Program-made: the position numbers and the translations under genes
Notes under the pieces: model-generated
Database searches by the model: none
What the model was told of the DNA's origin: nothing
Seen by the model: the letters and a program-made list of their open reading frames with translations, nothing else
Assembly: GCF_013415485.1 (NCBI RefSeq)
Contig: NZ_JACBXS010000017.1
Coordinates: 20,411-84,410, forward strand
DNA: 64,000 bases
DNA from: Rhabdonatronobacter sediminivivens
Lineage (GTDB): Bacteria; Pseudomonadota; Alphaproteobacteria; Rhodobacterales; Rhodobacteraceae
Reading direction: 5' to 3'
Part shown: piece after piece, positions 35,540 to 43,312 of the stretch
Position numbering within the stretch: position 1 is the first letter of the stretch
Layout: each line of letters begins with the position of its first letter

Positions 35540-36145
35540 TCAGCGCCGGGTGAAACGCGGCTCGGTCCCTGAAAGCAGCCGCGAAATATTGCTGCGGTGG
35601 CTCCAGAAGATCAGCCCCGCCATGGCCAGCAACAGGACCAGCGCATCCCCCTGCCCCGTGCCCAGCGCCACCAGCGGCGCCAGCCCCGCCGCCACCAGCG
35701 CCGCCAGCGAGGATATCCGCGTGGCCGCAAACACCGCGGCCCAGAGCGCACAGGCCGCCAGCCCCACGGGCCAGGCCAGCACCAGCGCCACCCCCAGCCA
35801 GGTCGCCACACCCTTGCCGCCGCGAAAGGCCAGAAACACCGGGAACAGATGACCCAGGAAGGCCGCCAGCCCTGCCGCCTGCGCCGCGTCCTGCCCCGCC
35901 AGCGCCCAGCCCAGCCCCACCGCCAACGCCCCCTTTGCCCCGTCCAGAACCAGCGTCAGCGCCGCCGCCGCCTTGCTGCCCGTGCGCAGCACATTGGTCG
36001 CGCCAATATTGCCGGACCCGATCCCCCGCAGATCCCCCAACCCCATCGCCCGCGCCACCAGCGGACCGAAGGCGACCGAACCCAGCACATAGCCCAGCAG
36101 ACCCAGAAGCCCGATCAGCCAGAGCGGTGTCAGCAATTCCGGCAT
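35540..36145 (-). CDS. plsY: Glycerol-3-phosphate acyltransferase PlsY
   Basis: 201 aa, inner-membrane enzyme that transfers the acyl group from acyl-phosphate to glycerol-3-phosphate in phospholipid synthesis. Family motifs: GSVAFGPLVARAMGLGDLR (GS motif), GSGNIGATNVLR, and the second glycine-rich loop FRGGKGVATWLG. About five hydrophobic segments. It starts 3 bp after the stop of the pyrC-like gene, so it is part of the pyrB-pyrC run. Confidence 0.96.
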   Translation of the reverse strand: MPELLTPLWLIGLLGLLGYVLGSVAFGPLVARAMGLGDLRGIGSGNIGATNVLRTGSKAAAALTLVLDGAKGALAVGLGWALAGQDAAQAAGLAAFLGHLFPVFLAFRGGKGVATWLGVALVLAWPVGLAACALWAAVFAATRISSLAALVAAGLAPLVALGTGQGDALVLLLAMAGLIFWSHRSNISRLLSGTEPRFTRR

Positions 36146-36148
36146 GGG

Positions 36149-37444
36149 TTACGCCTCCGCGAAGGGAAAGACCTGCGCGCCGCCGATCCAGGTGCCCAGC
36201 ACCCGCCCCTCCATCCGTGCCCCGTCAAACGGCGTGTTCTTGGCCTTGGAGTGCAGCGCAAAACGGTCCAGCACAAAGGGCGCATCAGGGTCAAACAGCA
36301 CCAGATCCGCCGGCGCCCCCGCCGCCAACCGCCCCCCCGGCAGCCCCAGCCGCCGCGCCGGGTTCAGCGACATCGCACGCCAGAGCTGCGGCAGGCTCAA
36401 CGCCCCGGCATGATAAAGCCGCATCGCTGCCGGCAGAAGCGTTTCCAACCCCACCGCACCCGCGGCGGCGGCTTCAAAGGGCAGGCGCTTCGATTCCTCG
36501 TCCGCCGGGGTGTGCATCGAACAGATCACATCGATCACCCCCGCGGCCACCGCCTCCACCACCGCCAGCCGGTCATCCTCGGACCGCAGCGGCGGGGTCA
36601 GCTTGAAGAAGGTCCGGTAATCGGCCAGATCGAACTCGTTCAGCGTCAGATGATGGATGGAGACACCCGCTGTCACGTCCAGCCCGTTGCGCCGCGCGCG
36701 TTCCAGCGGTGGAAGGGTCCGCGCGCAGGTCACCTGATCGGCGTGATAGGCCACGCCCGTCATCTCCACCAGCGCCATGTCGCGGTCAAAGCCCATCCGC
36801 TCGGCCATGGGCGACACCCCCGGCAACCCCTTGAGCGAGGCAAACTTGCCGCTGGTCGCACAGGCCCCCTGCGACAGGCCCGGGTCCTGCGGATGCCCCA
36901 TAACCAACACTCCCAGACCGCGGGCATAGGTCAGACAGCGCGCCAGGACGCGCGTATCCGCGACCACCCGCGATCCGTCCGAAAACGCCACCGCACCGGC
37001 ATCGCTCAGAAATCCGATCTCGGCCATCTCGCGCCCGGCGCGCGCGCGCGTCAGCGCCGCCATATGCCGGATCCGTACCGGGGTCTGCGCCTCGGCGCGG
37101 CGGGTGACGAATTCCAGCACCTCGGGGGTGTCGATCGGCGGGTCGGTGTCCGGGCGCGCAATGATGGTGGTTACGCCCCCTGCCACTGCCGCCCGGCCCG
37201 CGGACCGGAAGCTTTCAACATGGCGCGCGCCCGGCTCCCCCACCTGCACGCCCATGTCCACGATCCCCGGCGCCAGGCACCGGCCCGCGCAATCGATCAC
37301 CCGGCCCCCGCCCTCATGCGCGCCCTGCGGCATGTTTTCGGCCAGCACCTCGGTGATCGCCGCGCCTTCGACACGGACCGCCCCCGGATAGTCCACCCCC
37401 GCTTCGGGGTCGATCAGCCGTGCATTGACAAACCAAAGCGTCAT
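36149..37444 (-). CDS. pyrC: Dihydroorotase-like protein without the HxH zinc motif
   Basis: 431 aa, amidohydrolase fold close to class I dihydroorotase. The catalytic PGxxDxHxH motif reads PGIVDMGVQVGEPG, so both zinc-ligand histidines are gone. The later region where a DHAPH-type motif is expected is SMHTPADEESKRLPF. In some bacteria such PyrC-prime proteins are structural, non-catalytic partners of aspartate transcarbamoylase; an active dihydroorotase is expected elsewhere in the genome. It lies downstream of pyrB (with the PH-like gene between) and directly upstream of plsY. Alternative: a variant enzyme with a remodelled metal site. Confidence 0.85.
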   Translation of the reverse strand: MTLWFVNARLIDPEAGVDYPGAVRVEGAAITEVLAENMPQGAHEGGGRVIDCAGRCLAPGIVDMGVQVGEPGARHVESFRSAGRAAVAGGVTTIIARPDTDPPIDTPEVLEFVTRRAEAQTPVRIRHMAALTRARAGREMAEIGFLSDAGAVAFSDGSRVVADTRVLARCLTYARGLGVLVMGHPQDPGLSQGACATSGKFASLKGLPGVSPMAERMGFDRDMALVEMTGVAYHADQVTCARTLPPLERARRNGLDVTAGVSIHHLTLNEFDLADYRTFFKLTPPLRSEDDRLAVVEAVAAGVIDVICSMHTPADEESKRLPFEAAAAGAVGLETLLPAAMRLYHAGALSLPQLWRAMSLNPARRLGLPGGRLAAGAPADLVLFDPDAPFVLDRFALHSKAKNTPFDGARMEGRVLGTWIGGAQVFPFAEA

Positions 37445-37562
37445 CGCCGCCCCACTCTTTCCGTCCCGCGCCAGAACCTCAAACCCACATTGCCCCGCCT
37501 AGCCCCCAAGACTGCTCCAACCCGGCCGGAACGTCCCATGGGCGTCAGGCCCACCTTCGCTG

Positions 37563-37584
37563 CTTCGTCTTGCCAGGAATACCC
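37563..37584 (-). repeat. Dispersed intergenic repeat, copy 2 (reverse)
   Basis: Read on the minus strand it is GGGTATTCCTG followed by GCAAGACGAAG, differing at a few positions from the copies at 32708 and 51723. It lies in the gap upstream of the pyrC-like gene. Confidence 0.5.
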
Positions 37585-37634
37585 AAGCCGCCCACGCCCC
37601 CACGGGCGTTCACCTTCCACAAGGGCACGCCCCG

Positions 37635-38105
37635 TCAAGCCCCTGCCCGTTTCGCACGCCGGTCGCGGGTCCGCAGGATGGTCTCCACCACATCCTCGGC
37701 CCCCGCCACATGCTTGATCAGATGTTTGTCGCCGGCGCGGGTGACCAGTTGCACATCGCCGAACAACCGCCGCACGGTGATGAGTTCCAGCAAATAGATG
37801 GCCCGCCCCCCAGGCCCCACCAGGCGGCGGTTGGTCAGGACCCAATGCACACCCATCTGTTCGGAATAAAGGTAGGCCCCGCGCGCCGCCAGCGCCAGCA
37901 CCGCACCCAGCGAACCGATGAACCAGTGGTCCGAGCCGATCACCGCAAGCACCATCCCCACCAGCCCCATGCCCAGGATCGCCAGCACCAGATGGTCGCG
38001 CAGATAGGTGCCGCGGTCCGAGCGGATGTCGATAAGCCGCTTTTCGCCCTTTTCCAGTTCCAGCACCGTATCGGCGGCGCGGGCCGCCGGGATCCGCTCA
38101 GCCAT
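37635..38105 (-). CDS. Membrane protein with bacterial PH-like domain
   Basis: 156 aa. Two hydrophobic segments at about 38-75 ([19 protein letters not shown] and [18 protein letters not shown]) are followed by a beta-rich [14 protein letters not shown] / [20 protein letters not shown] part, typical of bPH (DUF304-like) proteins. Its start overlaps the pyrB stop by 8 bp, so it is probably translated with pyrB although its function has no evident link to pyrimidine synthesis. Function unknown. Confidence 0.75.
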   Translation of the reverse strand: MAERIPAARAADTVLELEKGEKRLIDIRSDRGTYLRDHLVLAILGMGLVGMVLAVIGSDHWFIGSLGAVLALAARGAYLYSEQMGVHWVLTNRRLVGPGGRAIYLLELITVRRLFGDVQLVTRAGDKHLIKHVAGAEDVVETILRTRDRRAKRAGA

Positions 38106-39066
38106 CGACGCTACTCCGCAGCCGTTCGCGCTGGCGCGCGTCGCGCAGGGTCGCGGCCAGCCGGTCCATGACCGCCATGCGCACCGCCACGCCCATCTCT
38201 ACCTGTTCCTGAATGACAGAACGGTTGATGTCATCGGCGATCATCCCATCGATCTCGACCCCGCGGTTCATCGGCCCCGGGTGCATGACGATGGCATCGG
38301 GCTTGGCGCAGGCCAGCTTTTCGGCATCCAGCCCGTAGCGGTCGAAATACTCGCGCTCGGACGGGATGAAACCGCCGTCCATGCGCTCCTTCTGCAGGCG
38401 CAGCATCATCACCACATCCGCATCCTCCAGCCCCGCGCGCATGTCGTCATGGATTTCGCAGCCCCAATCGGCGGCCCCGGCGGGCATCAGCGTGGGCGGC
38501 CCCACCAGCCGCACCCGGCTTTCCATGCGGTTGAGCAGCAGGATGTTCGACCGCGCCACCCGGCTGTGCGCGATATCCCCGCAGATCGCCACCACCAGCC
38601 GGTGCAGCCGCCCCTTGGCGCGCCGGATGGTCAGCGCGTCCAGCAGCGCCTGGGTGGGGTGTTCGTGCCGCCCGTCCCCGGCGTTGATCACCGCGCAATT
38701 GACCTTCTGCGCCAGCAGATCCACCGCCCCTGACAGCGGATGGCGCACCACCAGAAGATCCGGGTGCATGGCGTTCAGGGTCAGCGCCGTGTCGATCAGC
38801 GTCTCGCCCTTCTTCAGGCTGGAGCTGGCCATGGACATGTTCATCACATCCGCCCCCATCCGCTTGCCCGCCAGTTCGAAACTGGCCTGCGTGCGGGTTG
38901 AGGCTTCGAAGAACATGTTGATCTGGGTCATGCCCGCCAGCGCATCCGAATGCTTGCTGGCAGAGCGGTTCAGCGCCACATAGCGTTCGGCCAGATCCAG
39001 AAGCGCCGTGATTTCATCCGGCCGCAGCCCGTCGATGCCCAGAAAATGCGCGCCGTTGAATGTCAT
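38098..39066 (-). CDS. pyrB: Aspartate carbamoyltransferase catalytic chain
   Basis: 322 aa; the ATG at 39066 ([14 protein letters not shown]) is preferred to an upstream in-frame start because it has a G-rich ribosome site and the family's usual N-terminus. The carbamoyl-phosphate loop [15 protein letters not shown] and the [12 protein letters not shown] aspartate-binding region are intact. First committed step of pyrimidine synthesis. It heads pyrB - PH-like - pyrC-like - plsY. No pyrI regulatory chain is seen. Confidence 0.97.
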   Translation of the reverse strand: MTFNGAHFLGIDGLRPDEITALLDLAERYVALNRSASKHSDALAGMTQINMFFEASTRTQASFELAGKRMGADVMNMSMASSSLKKGETLIDTALTLNAMHPDLLVVRHPLSGAVDLLAQKVNCAVINAGDGRHEHPTQALLDALTIRRAKGRLHRLVVAICGDIAHSRVARSNILLLNRMESRVRLVGPPTLMPAGAADWGCEIHDDMRAGLEDADVVMMLRLQKERMDGGFIPSEREYFDRYGLDAEKLACAKPDAIVMHPGPMNRGVEIDGMIADDINRSVIQEQVEMGVAVRMAVMDRLAATLRDARQRERLRSSVDG

Positions 39067-39212
39067 GTGCCCCCCGGATGTCCCTGCGGTTATAGGAACA
39101 GCGGCCGGGACGGGCAAGCGGGATCGGACCCGCGAAGGACTGCGGGCCCGCCGGATGTGGCGCGGCCTTGCCCCCCGCGGAACCCGCGCGCATGGGGATC
39201 AGGACCCGTGCC

Positions 39213-39614
39213 TCAGCGCAGAAGATGCACGGTGCAGGGCGCATGGCGGACCACACGCGCGGTGGTGGAGCCATACTCGCCCTTGTGGGTGCGATGGCTG
39301 GCCATGACGATGCAATCGGCGCCCAGTTCGGTGGCCTGCGCGATGATCTGGCGCCCGGGCTCGCCATCGATAATGCGGATTTCGGCGCCCAGCAGGGTAT
39401 CGGCATGGCGCTGCAGGTCATGTTCGATGGTGTTGCGCATCTCGGCGCGGGCAGAGTCCGGCAGATGGGCGGCGGCGAATTTCGGCACCGGGTCCATGAT
39501 GTGCAGCAGGGTCAGCTTGGCCCCCGGCGCGGCCAGCGACCGCGCCGCGGCGATTTCCGCCTTGGCCGGGTGCCCGGGCTCATAGGCCAGCGGGATCAGG
39601 ATGTTCTTGTACAT
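39213..39614 (-). CDS. Universal stress protein (UspA family)
   Basis: 133 aa; the ATG at 39614 has a strong AAGGAGGAGG upstream. The MYKNILIPLAYEPGHPAKAE opening and the C-terminal GADCIVMASHRTHKGEYGSTT segment match the UspA fold, including the nucleotide-binding-type glycine segment. It is similar in build to its upstream neighbour, suggesting a tandem duplication. Confidence 0.92.
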   Translation of the reverse strand: MYKNILIPLAYEPGHPAKAEIAAARSLAAPGAKLTLLHIMDPVPKFAAAHLPDSARAEMRNTIEHDLQRHADTLLGAEIRIIDGEPGRQIIAQATELGADCIVMASHRTHKGEYGSTTARVVRHAPCTVHLLR

Positions 39615-39692
39615 GGGTCCTCCTCCTTGGTCATTCCTTGATCGCTTCAACGCAGCGGGCGCAAGCTGGTTGCGCCTTGCCGCCCCCGCCGA

Positions 39693-40100
39693 TCAGCGCA
39701 GCACATGCACCGCACAGCCTGCATCGCGCACTACCCGCGACGAGGTCGAGCCCAGCAGCATGTCCTGCACGCCCAACCGGTGCGAGGGCATGACAATGCA
39801 GTCCACCTCGTTGTCGCGCGCCCAGTCCAGGATCACCCGGCCCGGGTTGCCTTCGGACACGATCACCTGGCCATTGTCGATCACCGCCAACTGCGCGGCC
39901 AGGTCGGCCTCGATCGCGCGGCGCAGATCCTCACGCCAGCCATCCGGCAGGTAATCGATGGCAAAGGCGGGGGCCTCCTCGATCACATGCAGCAGCGTCA
40001 GCCGCGCCCCGGGGGCGGCCAGCTTGCGCGCCACGGTCAGTGCAGGGCGAAAGGGCCTGTCAGGCTCATAGGCGACCGGCACGAGTAAATGGTGATACAT
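39693..40100 (-). CDS. Universal stress protein (UspA family)
   Basis: 135 aa; the ATG at 40100 has GGAGGAAAAG upstream. The opening MYHHLLVPVAYEPDRPFRPA parallels the next gene, and CIVMPSHRLGVQDMLLGSTS is the C-terminal UspA signature. It is paired with the UspA gene 78 bp downstream on the same strand. Specific stress role unknown. Confidence 0.92.
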   Translation of the reverse strand: MYHHLLVPVAYEPDRPFRPALTVARKLAAPGARLTLLHVIEEAPAFAIDYLPDGWREDLRRAIEADLAAQLAVIDNGQVIVSEGNPGRVILDWARDNEVDCIVMPSHRLGVQDMLLGSTSSRVVRDAGCAVHVLR

Positions 40101-40166
40101 CTTTTCCTCCAGACAGGGCAGGATCATGCATCACAGATGCCGATCATGTCCTTGATTCAGGTCACA

Positions 40167-41273
40167 TCACCGACAGGATTGCCGGTCTGCAACTCCGGGC
40201 ATCAGCGATGCGCCCGCGCGCGCGAACAGAACCGCCAGCACGATCCGCAACAGATGATGCAGGGTCACATAAACAGCGCCCATCTGCAAAGACAGGGCCA
40301 CCAGCGACATTTCCGAGATCCCCCCCGGCGCAAAGGCCAGGATCACCGCGGGCACAGGCTCGCCCACCGGCCCGGAGAGCGCCAGCGCGATGGCCACCGC
40401 CAGCCCCATGGCCGCCACCACGTAAAGTGTGGCCAGGCGCAGCGCCAGCCACAGCCGCCCCGGCGCCATTCCCGCAAAGCGTGTGCCCAACGAGGTGCCG
40501 ATCACCCATTGCGTCAGCAGGATCGCCCAATCGGGCGGGGCGGCATGGATCCAGCCCATGGCATGGGCAAACCCGCTCAGCGCCATGGGGCCAATGAGCA
40601 CCGGCGCGGGCACGCGCAGCCGCACCGCCCCCCACCAGCCCAGCCCCGCCATGGCCACCAGCGTCAGCGCGTCCAGCGCGCCCAGCGGGTCCTCCTGACC
40701 CGGCAGCACCAGCCCCGACCCGCTGCCCACCGCCTGCCCCGTGACCAGCGCAAAGGCCAGGGGGACCGAGATGATGCACAGCACGATCCGCGTGAACTGC
40801 AGCATGACCAGCATCTGCGGCTCGGCCCCGGCTTTTTCGCCCATGGACAGCGCCTCGATGAACCCGCCGGGCATCGAGGCATAGAACGCCGTCACCGGGT
40901 CCATCCGCCCCATGCGCCGATAGGCCAGATAGCCCGCCCAATGCACCAGCGGCACAAAGGCCAGCAGCGCCAGCAACGACACCCACCACCCCGCCGCCTG
41001 CGCCAGCGGATCGGCGGGGACGCTGGCGCCGATGGCCACACCGATCACCGGGACCAGCACATCGCGCCAGCGCATCGGTACCGCAGGCAAGGCGCCAAAG
41101 ACCCGCAGGCCCGCCGCCGCCGCCGTGGCCACACAGACCAGCGAGCCGATCAACATGCCCAAAGGCACCCCGATCCACAGGAACACCGCCCCGCCCAGCA
41201 GCCCCAGCGCAAAGGTCGCACCAAAGACGCGCGCCGGCACCCCGGCGGTGATACGGTGAAGAAGGTCTTGCAT
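40167..41273 (-). CDS. AbrB-family (PF05145) membrane protein
   Basis: 368 aa from ATG 41273 (MQDLLHRITAGV); longer in-frame starts exist and the ribosome site is weak, so the start is uncertain. About ten hydrophobic segments in two similar halves: GVPLGMLIGSLV ... FYASMPGGFIEALSMGE, and PAPVLIGPMALSG ... FAPGGISEMSLVALSL. The twin PGG(F/I)xE motifs are the family hallmark. This family is often mislabelled ammonia monooxygenase; transport substrate unknown. Confidence 0.85.
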   Translation of the reverse strand: MQDLLHRITAGVPARVFGATFALGLLGGAVFLWIGVPLGMLIGSLVCVATAAAAGLRVFGALPAVPMRWRDVLVPVIGVAIGASVPADPLAQAAGWWVSLLALLAFVPLVHWAGYLAYRRMGRMDPVTAFYASMPGGFIEALSMGEKAGAEPQMLVMLQFTRIVLCIISVPLAFALVTGQAVGSGSGLVLPGQEDPLGALDALTLVAMAGLGWWGAVRLRVPAPVLIGPMALSGFAHAMGWIHAAPPDWAILLTQWVIGTSLGTRFAGMAPGRLWLALRLATLYVVAAMGLAVAIALALSGPVGEPVPAVILAFAPGGISEMSLVALSLQMGAVYVTLHHLLRIVLAVLFARAGASLMPGVADRQSCR

Positions 41274-41471
41274 CACAATGGTTTTCCCGGCCGCCATGAA
41301 ACCGGCAGCAGTGCCGGCAGGCCCCGGCGCCTTCAGCATTAGCCCGTGCAGGCGCCGGAATGCAACCGCGCCTGCCCTTTCGGCCACCGCGCGCGCTCAC
41401 GGCTTTGCGCATGGCCCGGCGCGCCCTGCGCCCTATACTCCCACCGTATCGCATTGCAGGAGGCTCCGCCG

Positions 41472-42128
41472 ATGTCACTGACGCTCCCCCGTATCCTGTC
41501 GACGCTGGCCGCGCTGGTGCTTGCCGTTGCCCTGCCCTCGGCCCCGGCCGCACAACAGACCGAAAGCGCGCTGGTCGCAGGCGGCTGTTTCTGGTGCGTG
41601 GAATCCGATTTCCGGCGGGTCGAGGGCGTGGTGGATGTGCGCGTGGGCTTCGCCGGCGGGGAGGAGGTCAACCCCAGCTACGATGACGTGGTACGCGGCC
41701 GCACCGGGCATCTGGAGGCCGCGCGGATCGAATTCGACCCGGCGCAGATCAGCTATGACCAGATTCTGCATCTGTTCATGCGCTCCATCGATCCGCTGGA
41801 TGCAGGCGGCCAGTTCTGCGACCGTGGCCGCCACTATACCACCGCCATCTTCGCCGACGGCCCCGCCCAGCGCGACAGCGCCGAGCAGGCCCTGCGCCGC
41901 GCCGCCGCCGACCTGGGCCAGCCCGTGGTCACGGCCCTGCGGGACACCATGCCCTTCTACGAGGCCGAGGACTACCACCAGAACTACGCCAACAGCACCG
42001 ACCTGGTGATGACCCGCTTCGGCCCACGGCAGATGCAGAACGCGTATCGCCTGTATCGCAACTCCTGCGGGCGGGACGCACGGGTTCTGGAACTCTGGGG
42101 CGATGACGCCCCCTTTGCCAGCAAGTAA
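41472..42128 (+). CDS. msrA: Exported peptide-methionine (S)-S-oxide reductase
   Basis: 218 aa; ATG 41472 has AGGAGG 8 nt upstream. The signal peptide (ILSTLAALVLAVALPSAPAAQ) predicts a periplasmic enzyme. The catalytic GCFWC is directly after it, and RGRTGHLEAARIEFDP, DRGRHYTTAIF and EDYHQNYA match MsrA. It repairs oxidised methionine in periplasmic proteins. MsrA is usually cytosolic, so the signal peptide is notable. Confidence 0.95.
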   Translation: MSLTLPRILSTLAALVLAVALPSAPAAQQTESALVAGGCFWCVESDFRRVEGVVDVRVGFAGGEEVNPSYDDVVRGRTGHLEAARIEFDPAQISYDQILHLFMRSIDPLDAGGQFCDRGRHYTTAIFADGPAQRDSAEQALRRAAADLGQPVVTALRDTMPFYEAEDYHQNYANSTDLVMTRFGPRQMQNAYRLYRNSCGRDARVLELWGDDAPFASK

Positions 42129-42199
42129 GCTGCGCCGCCGCCGGGCGATGTGCCGACGCTGCATCATCCCGGCGCAATCGCCTGACGCCAAGCAGGTTG

Positions 42200-42233
42200 T
42201 TGTAGAAATCTTAAGCACACCCACATAATGTGG
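42200..42233 (+). promoter_or_regulatory. Probable arfB promoter with overlapping palindrome
   Basis: A TTGTAG -35-like hexamer (42200-42205), an 18-bp spacer and CATAAT (42224-42229). A perfect palindrome CCACAT-A-ATGTGG (42221-42233) overlaps the -10, as an operator would. The start codon of arfB is 54 bp downstream. Confidence 0.5.
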
Positions 42234-42287
42234 CGAAAGCGAACAGGGGCTGTGGCGCGGGGATAACCCGCACCACGGGGGACTGAC

Positions 42288-42716
42288 ATGTTGCAGATCA
42301 CGAATGGCATTGCCATACAGGACTGGGAGTTGAGCGAACAGTTCACCCGTGCCTCGGGGCCCGGTGGACAGAATGTCAACAAGCTGTCCACCGCGGTGGA
42401 GCTGCGCTTCGAAGCCGCGCGCAGCCCGCAGTTGGCGCCGTCGGTCAAGGCGCGGCTGAAGCGTATGGCCGGGCGTCGCTGGACCAGTGACGGCGCCGTG
42501 ATCATCCGCGCCGAAGACACCCGCAGCCAGGCCCGCAACCGTGAGATCGCCCGCGAACGGCTGGCCGAACTGATCCGCGCCGCCCTGACCCCCCCGCGCC
42601 CGCGCATCCGCACCCGCCCGCCACGATCCGCCGACCGCAAGCGACTGGACCAGAAGACTCAGCGCAGCGCAAAAAAGGCCCTGCGCGGGCGCGTGACGCC
42701 CGACAGCACCGGTTAG
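42288..42716 (+). CDS. arfB: Alternative ribosome-rescue factor ArfB (peptidyl-tRNA hydrolase)
   Basis: 142 aa with GGGGGA before the ATG. The GGQ catalytic motif is in SGPGGQNVNKLSTAVELRF. The basic tail (KRLDQKTQRSAKKALRGRV) fits ArfB, which enters the empty mRNA channel of stalled ribosomes and hydrolyses peptidyl-tRNA. The length is normal for ArfB and far shorter than RF1/RF2. Confidence 0.93.
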   Translation: MLQITNGIAIQDWELSEQFTRASGPGGQNVNKLSTAVELRFEAARSPQLAPSVKARLKRMAGRRWTSDGAVIIRAEDTRSQARNREIARERLAELIRAALTPPRPRIRTRPPRSADRKRLDQKTQRSAKKALRGRVTPDSTG

Positions 42717-42728
42717 AGAGGCCCCCCA

Positions 42729-43238
42729 ATGAAACTGCGCAACAAGCGACTCGATCATGCCCTGGACATGGGCAGCAGGCTGCGCCGCCCGGCGCTGCCT
42801 TTCGTGCAGAGCGCTTCGGTCGGGGGGCTGTTTCGGCCCATGATGCTGCAGGCCGCCGCGCTGTGCCTGCGCCCGGGCCCCAATGACACGCCCGAGGTCC
42901 TGCTGGTGCGCACCCTCACCACAAAGCGCTGGATCCTGCCCAAGGGCTGGCCCGAAGAGGGGCTGACCCTGGCCGAGGCCGCCGCCCGCGAGGCCTGGGA
43001 AGAGGGCGGCGTGCGCGGGACCGTGGCGACCCACCCCATCGGCAGCTTCACCTATCGCAAGCTGCGGAAGGACGGCATGACACTGGACTGCCGCGCCGAT
43101 GTCTTTGTCCTGATCGTGGATGAAATCTGCGACCGGTTCCCCGAAAGCGATATTCGGGACAGGACCTGGACGCACCCGCACAAGGCCGCAAAAATGGTCA
43201 CCGAACCGGATCTGCGAAAGCTCTTGGGCGGACTCTGA
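42729..43238 (+). CDS. Nudix hydrolase (DIPP-like)
   Basis: 169 aa, 12 bp after arfB. The Nudix helix EAAAREAWEEGGV has the catalytic glutamates; the preceding RWILPKGWPEEGLTL is typical of diphosphoinositol-polyphosphate-type Nudix proteins. The substrate in bacteria is uncertain. The gene ends 17 bp before the Pho box of the phosphate transporter gene. Confidence 0.85.
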   Translation: MKLRNKRLDHALDMGSRLRRPALPFVQSASVGGLFRPMMLQAAALCLRPGPNDTPEVLLVRTLTTKRWILPKGWPEEGLTLAEAAAREAWEEGGVRGTVATHPIGSFTYRKLRKDGMTLDCRADVFVLIVDEICDRFPESDIRDRTWTHPHKAAKMVTEPDLRKLLGGL

Positions 43239-43255
43239 TCCCGCACATTGTCTGA

Positions 43256-43273
43256 CTGTCATAAAACCGTTAT
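43256..43273 (+). promoter_or_regulatory. Pho box upstream of pit
   Basis: CTGTCAT-AAAA-CCGTTAT: two 7-bp half-repeats separated by 4 bp, the arrangement of PhoB binding sites. The first half is a perfect CTGTCAT. It lies 39 bp before the GTG start of the phosphate transporter, a fitting target. Confidence 0.75.
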
Positions 43274-43312
43274 GCGCAAGGACAGATCGGGCAGCGACGG
43301 GCATTCGGACTG

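Noticed and set aside
36149..37444. Calling the pyrC-like gene a pseudogene
   Set aside because: The frame is intact and full length. The loss of HxH is a known feature of some PyrC-type proteins, so decay is not shown.
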